From a virus, in IMG/VR virus record IMGVR_UViG_3300027971_000185, positions 1 through 27,332 of that record: DNA of 27,332 nucleotides. One strand, given 5' to 3'. Position numbers and translations under genes: made by a program. The notes under the pieces are model-generated. The model made no database searches. It was not told where the DNA came from and saw nothing but the letters and a program-made list of their open reading frames with translations. Each line of letters begins with the position of its first letter. Position 1 is the first letter of the stretch. This document shows, in pieces, positions 22,115 through 27,332 of the stretch.

Positions 22115-24405
22115 TATTGAACCCCGATGATTTTACCGTCTTGTCCCCGTACCACTTGTTTAGGTCTATTGTGGTTTTCGTTAATAGTATTCACCAAATC
22201 GCTAAGTGCAAGGGTCATCTGTTGATTACTCTGTCCAATAGCATCGGCAATAGGTTGCATCGGGTGTTGCATGGATTGAGCCATTGCTTCTTCAGATAGA
22301 TAAGCCTGTTCACCAGTTGATTCATCAGCACCAATACGGGCAACTTCAATCTTAGCCCCGTTGTTAATGTGTGCTAACAACACCTGAGTATTACGCTCGG
22401 TGTTCATCTTCATCTGAGCAACCTTAATCTCCATCTCACGATCCATCATGTTTCGCTGTTCTTCTAGTTGGAATTTAAGCTGGTTCTCTTGGGCTTGGTA
22501 CTCTTGTTTAGCCTTTTCTAAATCCATCTGCATTTGCATTTTTTGTTGTTCCATCTGCATCTGCATCTGCATCTCAGCCTGTCTAGCTTGTACTTGGGCT
22601 TGCATCTTAGCCTGATCCATCTGCTGTTCCATCTGCAATTTCTGCATTTCAGGGCTAGGTGGCTTGGGTTGACCTTCCATTTGTGCGGCTTGTTGACGGA
22701 ACTTATCCGCTGTTTCGTCAATCAAACCTTCTAATCCTTTACCAGCTTTAAACGCTGTTACGCCAAACTTGAGCATTTCAATCAACATTGGGGTAAGTTC
22801 AGGGCTTGCATTTGCCGCTGGTAGTGCTTGACTTAAGAATCCACCCATAGCTTGCAAGAATTCCATGCGGTCTTGCTTTTCTTGTTGCTCATCCTGATAG
22901 ATCATGGAATCAGTAGTTACTTCAATACGGAAGTTTTTAGCTGGTTCGTTCTTTAGGAGTGCAAGGGCTTGCGGTATAAGTTGTTGATCTTGCTGGGATA
23001 ATTGCATTGCACCGCTGATCTTAACAATCGTGTCATCGGTAAAGTGTTGGCAAATAATTTGTGCTTTGATCTGTAACAGGGCAGTAGCAAAGTTCACTAC
23101 ATCGTGTTGCATCGTCTTTAAACGCCCTGAAGCGTTGTTTGACTTGATAATCTGAGCACCAAGTGTTTCGTTAGGATCAGTCTGTCCACGCTGAATATCA
23201 GCAATACCCATGATCTCGTAGATCTGACCCTTAACCTGCTCCATAGCCTGATAAGCCATGTTCAAACCTTCGGCAATCGGCTTGATGTCTACAAGGTTGA
23301 TAGCCCCTACAAGTCCACCCTTTTCGCTAAATGCACCGTAGTTCTTAACTGGTAACAGGGAGTTATTCTCACCCTCTGTAAACAGACGGGCAAGGGATGG
23401 CTCAGAAGCGTCATATACGCCCCGAACCTTCAATGCTTGGATGAATCCATCAATACGGTCTGCCAGCGTGTCTAGCTGTCTTGCTTGGTCTTGGTATAGT
23501 ACAAAGTCAGGTACAGGAATCAAGCTATCAGTTGTAAGGGTTGAGAACATAGGTTTAGGGCAAGGCCAAAAGTTCTCAAGCTGTAGCGGATCGGCACGGG
23601 TATCGAGAATTTTACCTAATGACTTGTTTAGCCAAATCACTTCACCGCTTGTTTTGTCCCAAATCTCATAAACAACGGCTTCAGACGAACCTTCGCCCAT
23701 CTTTTCGTTAAAGGTTCTAGATGTTTCAGGCTTGGTATCTAACGGAATCTTACCGCCAAGTTCTTCACCAAAGCGTTCAACTAGGGCAGGTCTACCCATG
23801 TAAACCTTACGCCATACTGCGGTAACTTCTTCCCATGTTCGGGCAACGGTTAAACCAAAGTCACGCCAATGAACATAATCTACTGGAGCACACTCGTACT
23901 CAATGCGTTCTTGGTTCTCACGGTGAATACCGCCTTCGGTTTCAGCTTCGTCAATATCTTCAGTTACCTGAAAGCCATCATCGGGAGCACCGTCAGCTTC
24001 ACCGCCTTCTTCGCCAACAATATGTGGTTCATAGCGTACCCAAGCTGTTCCACGACCACCTAATAAACGGTCTTGAACCGACTGCTTCATGGCACTAGCG
24101 TAGTCACCATAATGCTCAATTTCGTACTCTAATGCTCGCTCTAACATCATTGACGCTACACGACCTATTGGGTCATTGTCCCTAAATCTGCGGCTTACAT
24201 CAGGTCTTGGCAACCTTGCGAATACCGCTGGGGTAATGGTTTGTACATTAGACCAAAGGATATTAAACTTGGCATTAGGATTGTTTCTACTGCGTTGGTC
24301 ATCGCGGTAACGCTTAACGATCTTGTCTGCTCGCCCTTCCCATTCCTTGAATGTACGCTCGTACTGGGCGATGCAGTTGTACCAATCCGTGTATGTATGT
24401 TCCAT
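22114..24405 (-). CDS. portal protein, P22-like with long coiled-coil C-terminus
   Basis: About 763 residues. MEHTYTDWYNCIAQYERTF, WSNVQTITPAVFARLPRPDV, LLGGRGTAWVRYEP and VDYVHWRDFG are characteristic of large podovirus portals. The core contains DQARQLDTLADRIDGFIQAL and GIADIQRGQTDPNETLGAQ. Residues about 585-670 are an extreme Gln/Met coiled coil that would form the helical barrel reaching into the capsid as in P22 gp1. I chose ATG 24405, which has AGGA seven bases before it and starts just past the terminase stop; a GTG at 24447 would overlap the terminase by 40 bases. It forms the dodecameric DNA channel. Confidence 0.86.
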   Translation of the reverse strand: MEHTYTDWYNCIAQYERTFKEWEGRADKIVKRYRDDQRSRNNPNAKFNILWSNVQTITPAVFARLPRPDVSRRFRDNDPIGRVASMMLERALEYEIEHYGDYASAMKQSVQDRLLGGRGTAWVRYEPHIVGEEGGEADGAPDDGFQVTEDIDEAETEGGIHRENQERIEYECAPVDYVHWRDFGLTVARTWEEVTAVWRKVYMGRPALVERFGEELGGKIPLDTKPETSRTFNEKMGEGSSEAVVYEIWDKTSGEVIWLNKSLGKILDTRADPLQLENFWPCPKPMFSTLTTDSLIPVPDFVLYQDQARQLDTLADRIDGFIQALKVRGVYDASEPSLARLFTEGENNSLLPVKNYGAFSEKGGLVGAINLVDIKPIAEGLNMAYQAMEQVKGQIYEIMGIADIQRGQTDPNETLGAQIIKSNNASGRLKTMQHDVVNFATALLQIKAQIICQHFTDDTIVKISGAMQLSQQDQQLIPQALALLKNEPAKNFRIEVTTDSMIYQDEQQEKQDRMEFLQAMGGFLSQALPAANASPELTPMLIEMLKFGVTAFKAGKGLEGLIDETADKFRQQAAQMEGQPKPPSPEMQKLQMEQQMDQAKMQAQVQARQAEMQMQMQMEQQKMQMQMDLEKAKQEYQAQENQLKFQLEEQRNMMDREMEIKVAQMKMNTERNTQVLLAHINNGAKIEVARIGADESTGEQAYLSEEAMAQSMQHPMQPIADAIGQSNQQMTLALSDLVNTINENHNRPKQVVRGQDGKIIGVQ
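22552..22575 (-). repeat. hexanucleotide repeat coding Gln-Met in the portal coil
   Basis: Three perfect CATCTG units plus a fourth changed at its last base (plus-strand reading), encoding alternating Gln-Met residues in the portal coiled coil. Copy-number slippage here would alter coil length in steps of two residues without breaking the frame. Confidence 0.6.
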
Positions 24406-24407
24406 CT

Positions 24408-25751
24408 TTATATCCTGCGGTGTGTTTGTTTGGGCGTTTCTTTCCACATTTCGTTCAGCGTTACATCAGTCTGTCCGACATGAAGTCCTTTAATGCGGTT
24501 ATCTTTAAGGATAGGGCTGTCCTCATCCTTCCATACAATGCTGAGATAGCGGAACGCATCGGCAGAGTGGCTTGTCCAATCATGTTTTGGGCGATCCCTA
24601 AATACTTTCTTATCATCATCCCACTCTCGTTGATATTGTCGTAAACACTCAATGCCTTCTTCACATCTATTATCAAACCAAGTGCGAGTTAATGCAAGCC
24701 GTGTTGCTTGTATTCCATCCTGTAATGACAAGTTTGGAACAATTTTTAGATGTTTTATGTCAATTTTTGCAGAAATTTGTTCGATTATGCTCTTACCACC
24801 GCTTGCTAATGTTTTTGCCCGTGCGTCATGTGGCAGGTAATGGTAACCATATTTGTACCCAAACTCATCTTCTTTTTGTTGCAATAATCCCGTGTAATAC
24901 GGTATTGCTTGACCGTTAGATGAGTGGTGATCTAGCACCCGTATCTCACCGTATACCACCTGAAACCACCATATAGCCGTGCTGTCATTGAATCCCAAGT
25001 CCCAAGCCGTATGGCAGGGAAACATAGGATCATAGTCAACCGTTGTAATGCGGTCAAGATCGGTGATCCTACGCATTTCCTGACCGTAGAATGCCCCAAG
25101 AATAGCCGCTTCAAAAGAGCATAAGAACTCTTGTTCGTACTGGTTGTCAGACATTGACTTTTGAGCATCTAGCAGTTCAGCTTCAGGGATCAAGCCTGAT
25201 TGGTCTGCTCTTAAGGTCTTGACATACCAATTGTCATTTTTCTTGGCATTGTTGTAGATGTCATAAAAGCTGTTGTGACCACGGGGAGTGCCTATAAAAA
25301 CGGCATATCCCATTCTGTCTGAAAGTAACGGACGGACAATTTCACCCCAAATACGGGGTTTCATATCTGCATATTCGTCCAACACGATACCGTCACAGTA
25401 GTTTCCACGGAGCGAATCAGGGGAATCTGCTCCAAATAGGCGAATCTTAGCCCCATTGTGTAGTTGTACCCATAACTCTGATTGATTGGCTTTAGCTAAT
25501 GCAGGTTCAGAAAACTTTAAAAGGTAATCCCAAGCCACGCTTTTAGCCTGTGAATAGAACGGACACATATAAAAATATCTGCCATCAGGCTTGCGTTCTT
25601 TAATTGCCCGTTTAATTAGGTCATTAATGCTTGCTACGGTCTTGCCAGCCCTTCGGTGACATACCAGTACCGCCCAGCGTTCTTTACGCTTGTGAAAGTC
25701 TTTAAACGCATCTCTGACCTTGTATTCAAACTCATGAACAACCTCAGTCAT
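24408..25751 (-). CDS. terminase large subunit
   Basis: 447 residues, full length. The ATPase has Walker A CHRRAGKT (31-38), Walker B GIVLDEYAD with Asp125-Glu126, and the coupling motif FIGTPRGHNSFY (152-163). The RNase H-like nuclease has AWDLGFNDSTAIW (Asp251), LPHDA (Asp309) and SADAFRYLS (Asp398). It cuts concatemers and drives DNA into the procapsid through the portal encoded just downstream. It starts within ATGACTGA, overlapping the 44-aa gene by eight bases. Confidence 0.93.
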   Translation of the reverse strand: MTEVVHEFEYKVRDAFKDFHKRKERWAVLVCHRRAGKTVASINDLIKRAIKERKPDGRYFYMCPFYSQAKSVAWDYLLKFSEPALAKANQSELWVQLHNGAKIRLFGADSPDSLRGNYCDGIVLDEYADMKPRIWGEIVRPLLSDRMGYAVFIGTPRGHNSFYDIYNNAKKNDNWYVKTLRADQSGLIPEAELLDAQKSMSDNQYEQEFLCSFEAAILGAFYGQEMRRITDLDRITTVDYDPMFPCHTAWDLGFNDSTAIWWFQVVYGEIRVLDHHSSNGQAIPYYTGLLQQKEDEFGYKYGYHYLPHDARAKTLASGGKSIIEQISAKIDIKHLKIVPNLSLQDGIQATRLALTRTWFDNRCEEGIECLRQYQREWDDDKKVFRDRPKHDWTSHSADAFRYLSIVWKDEDSPILKDNRIKGLHVGQTDVTLNEMWKETPKQTHRRI

Positions 25752-25878
25752 TGGTCTTTTTTTCAGGCATAGGAATCAAATAAATGGTTTCATAATTTGG
25801 AAACCTTTTTGTTGCCCGTTCCAAATCTTTGGCTTTTGCTTCTGCAAGCAATTTTTCGTAGATTTCTTGGTCAGTCAT
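25744..25878 (-). CDS. 44-residue protein between the terminase genes
   Basis: A short helical, Lys/Glu-rich protein starting MTDQEIYEKLLAEAKAKDLE and ending IPMPEKKTND. It starts in ATGACTGA, overlapping the small-terminase candidate by eight bases, and stops in an identical ATGACTGA overlapping the large terminase. The coding frame, tight coupling on both sides and lack of any other use of this 130-base stretch support it. It may be a packaging cofactor; no family recognised. Confidence 0.7.
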   Translation of the reverse strand: MTDQEIYEKLLAEAKAKDLERATKRFPNYETIYLIPMPEKKTND

Positions 25879-26158
25879 CTTGCCATTTGTAGATGTGAGT
25901 TATAGGTGCGGTGGCATCACCAGCGTGTTCTGTTCTAGCCAACTTAGGTACATGGTATTCAGCGACTTGCATAAAGCAATCAAAGGCTACCTTTGGCCCT
26001 AGCTTTTCGTTGTTAGCGATCTCCTCAAGCCATTCTTGTAGCTTGTGGCTGTTACCATCCACGAACTTAGCGATCGCTTCTCTAGCGAGGGCTGTGGACT
26101 TATTAGGGCTACCTTTAGGTCTACCCTTTGGATTATTAGTTTGTTGTTTAATAGTCAT
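25871..26158 (-). CDS. terminase small subunit candidate
   Basis: 95 residues. The N-terminus has KGRPKGSPNKSTALAREAI, an AT-hook-like GRPKG followed by a helix, typical of small DNA-binding proteins encoded before the large terminase. The rest (FVDGNSHKLQEWLEEIANNE, KVAFDCFMQVAEYHVPKL) is helical and ends in an acidic tail KWQDD. By position it should bind the packaging site and activate the large subunit. Proteins with this start are also annotated only as DUF5681-like, so the name is provisional. It is the first gene of the leftward module. Confidence 0.65.
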   Translation of the reverse strand: MTIKQQTNNPKGRPKGSPNKSTALAREAIAKFVDGNSHKLQEWLEEIANNEKLGPKVAFDCFMQVAEYHVPKLARTEHAGDATAPITHIYKWQDD

Positions 26159-26228
26159 ATCTTTATCAAGTAGTTGTTAAGATAGGTTAATACTTGGTAC
26201 AATTATAGTACATAACAAGGAGTTTAGT
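26159..26228. promoter_or_regulatory. divergent control region for the terminase operon and the 52-aa gene
   Basis: A 70-nt gap between oppositely directed genes. Leftward: a perfect TATAAT at 26207-26202 on the minus strand, without a good -35 box. Rightward: TTGTTA (26174-26179) and TACAAT (26198-26203) with an 18-base spacer. The two -10 elements overlap, so the promoters would compete. The late operon of about 22 kb probably starts here. Confidence 0.5.
26174..26190. promoter_or_regulatory. second copy of the early-region operator motif
   Basis: TTGTTAAGATAGGTTAA matches 1690-1706 at 16 of 17 positions. It covers the proposed -35 box of the rightward promoter and lies just downstream of the predicted leftward start site, so a bound protein could affect both. 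The half-sites TTAA-N6-TTAA are kept although outer symmetry is weaker than in the first copy. Confidence 0.45.
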
Positions 26229-26387
26229 ATGCCTACCATCAAATTAACCCGTAATGCCAATGGTTCAATCAATTGTGAATTAAGCAATGAAGCTATTGAT
26301 TTAGATAATGATAGCTATGTAGCTTTATTACAAGATGCTGTAGCCATGCTTCAATCGGAATTGCTTACGGCAGAATTACAAGCCTGA
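26229..26387 (+). CDS. 52-residue rightward gene inside the late module
   Basis: Encodes MPTIKLTRNANGSINCELSN followed by an acidic stretch and a helix (VALLQDAVAMLQSELLTAEL). AAGGAG at 26217-26222 sits six bases before the ATG, the best ribosome site in the region, and a promoter candidate lies just upstream. Its last 12 bases overlap the converging gene at its right. With its own promoter and an opposite direction it may be a small regulator or anti-host protein; no family recognised. Confidence 0.68.
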   Translation: MPTIKLTRNANGSINCELSNEAIDLDNDSYVALLQDAVAMLQSELLTAELQA

Positions 26388-27332
26388 ATTCTTTAGCTGT
26401 TCCATGTATTTGTAGTAATTGTCTATAACTTGTTGGTCTACTAATTCTGAAATAGAATCTTTTTTCTTTTCTAAGCCACCTATAGCCATATTTCTTAAAT
26501 CACCCTTTTGGTTTGCGTATGCTTGCTCAAGCTGGGGAAATACTTTAGGAAATAGTGTTTCTACGGGAATGTTGTTACCTAGCGTTCCCATGTACTGACC
26601 CGTAAAGTCGGTTGAGTATGTGGGGTTTTGACTTGGTCGCAGGTGCATACCTTCAGGGCCAACATTGATTAATGTATTACCCACATAACCCTTTGGTACG
26701 CCTTCAAGTGCTGGATCACGCAATGCGGCCGCTAAATCTTCAGCATTAAATCCCAAATATTCTTGTCTGCCCTTTAAACCAGCGGTTCTGTTAATAAAGA
26801 CTTTACGCAGATCACCAGCTGTACCTTTAACGCCTTCGCCTGAATACAGTTGCATACGACCTTCTTCAGTACCTACGCCAGCAAAGTCTGAAAATGGGTT
26901 TGTTCCCCGTTGTGGGTCTTTGTATTGCCTAATGCTGTTATCAAGTTCTTTTATAAACTTTTTGCTGGGTTCTCTAGCGTCAATAATTCCTAACATTGTT
27001 TGCGTGGGCATGACGCTAAAGTTTTCCGCACCCTCGCCCATAGTTATAGGCAAATGGATAATATTTCCAGTACCACCTGCCGCCAAGTTTTCTGCCCTAG
27101 CTTGGGCATCTCTTTTTTGAATTCTGCTGGCAATACCAAGATTTGATGCTCCAGCAATATTTTGATTTATGTGTGCTAAGTCACGGGCGTAGTCTTGGCC
27201 ACCGTGTGTCATTACAGTATTTGGCAATGTTTCGCCTGATATAGATTTAATGGCGTAATTGCGGCTGGTTGAATCCCACGGCATAACCATCAGGCTAGAA
27301 CCTTTTAAATCTTCAATCTTTTGCGGTATTTT
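26376..27332 (-). CDS. C-terminal part of a large phage protein (polyvalent-protein-like), cut by the right edge
   Basis: The frame is open to the last base, adding at least 14 residues (ending GSSL) before the Met at 27290, so the true start lies outside. The visible part is about 318 residues: MVMPWDSTSRNYAIKSISGE, THGGQDYARDLAHINQNIAG, MLGIIDAREPSKKFIKELD, FSDFAGVGTEEGRMQLYSG, and a C-terminal KKDSISELVDQQVIDNYYKY. Segments like PWD...Y and HGGQDYARD recall associated domains of phage large polyvalent proteins, often packaged and delivered to the host, but I cannot assign a named domain. It lies upstream of the terminase genes on the same strand; transcription must pass the divergent 52-aa gene. 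Confidence 0.6.
   Translation of the reverse strand, partial: KIPQKIEDLKGSSLMVMPWDSTSRNYAIKSISGETLPNTVMTHGGQDYARDLAHINQNIAGASNLGIASRIQKRDAQARAENLAAGGTGNIIHLPITMGEGAENFSVMPTQTMLGIIDAREPSKKFIKELDNSIRQYKDPQRGTNPFSDFAGVGTEEGRMQLYSGEGVKGTAGDLRKVFINRTAGLKGRQEYLGFNAEDLAAALRDPALEGVPKGYVGNTLINVGPEGMHLRPSQNPTYSTDFTGQYMGTLGNNIPVETLFPKVFPQLEQAYANQKGDLRNMAIGGLEKKKDSISELVDQQVIDNYYKYMEQLKNSGL

Noticed and set aside
22540-22720. Dense short repeats in the portal gene, considered as a CRISPR or tandem array
   Set aside because: The repeats are CATCTG hexamers in frame with a Gln/Met coiled coil. There are no spacers of constant length.
23835-24098. Rightward frames over the portal N-terminal region
   Set aside because: They lie opposite strongly conserved portal motifs, and there is no promoter or ribosome site.
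1-27332. Integrase, attachment site, repressor or other lysogeny genes
   Set aside because: None seen in this window. This does not exclude them elsewhere in the genome, so lifestyle cannot be decided here.

Overview
The window is a compact piece of a tailed double-stranded DNA phage (Caudoviricetes). The gene set points to a podovirus with P22-type virion architecture: a long portal protein with a coiled-coil C-terminus, a scaffolding protein and coat protein, gp4-like and gp10-like head completion proteins, three or four ejection-type proteins, and no tail sheath, tape measure or tail tube genes. The M15 endolysin with a 3-TM holin, an outer-membrane-type lipoprotein and the fibre families suggest a Gram-negative host, probably an aquatic proteobacterium. 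This is inference: there is no integrase, repressor, tRNA or host flank to pin it down. Base composition is AT-rich and even across both modules, and codon use looks uniform.

Layout. Positions 1-3429 form a rightward early/metabolic module: the tail end of an unseen gene, an SSB-like protein, a PD-(D/E)XK exonuclease, a 298-nt control region with inverted repeats and a candidate promoter, then six small genes. The first of these six is closed by an intrinsic terminator. The rest include a lipoprotein, a 30-residue membrane peptide and a second PD-(D/E)XK-like protein. Positions 3426-26158 form one leftward module. Read in its own direction (right to left) it runs: small terminase candidate, 44-residue gene, large terminase, portal, fibre set A (883-aa Gly-rich fibre, 120-aa, 76-aa and 158-aa proteins), a glycosyltransferase, a zinc-ribbon protein, scaffold, coat, decoration candidate, terminator, 215-aa protein, gp4-like, gp10-like, GNAT acetyltransferase, ejection/S74 protein, Q-rich protein, two large ejection proteins, fibre set B (79-aa, 234-aa, 86-aa), two membrane-associated lysis-region proteins, holin, endolysin. 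At the right edge a 52-aa rightward gene converges on a large leftward gene that leaves the window.

Genes are packed with stop/start overlaps (ATGA, TAATG, TAGTG, ATGACTGA), so translation is probably coupled through most of the leftward module. Real leaders exist mainly in the head cassette, where a CTTAACT element recurs at a nearly fixed distance from the start codon. Only two intergenic gaps look like major control regions (1458-1755 and 26159-26228). They share a 17-nt motif with one mismatch, a candidate operator linking early and late transcription. The other unusual point is the glycosyltransferase: its conserved N-terminus can only be translated from an ATT codon with a well-placed Shine-Dalgarno sequence, or by frameshifting from the gene upstream.
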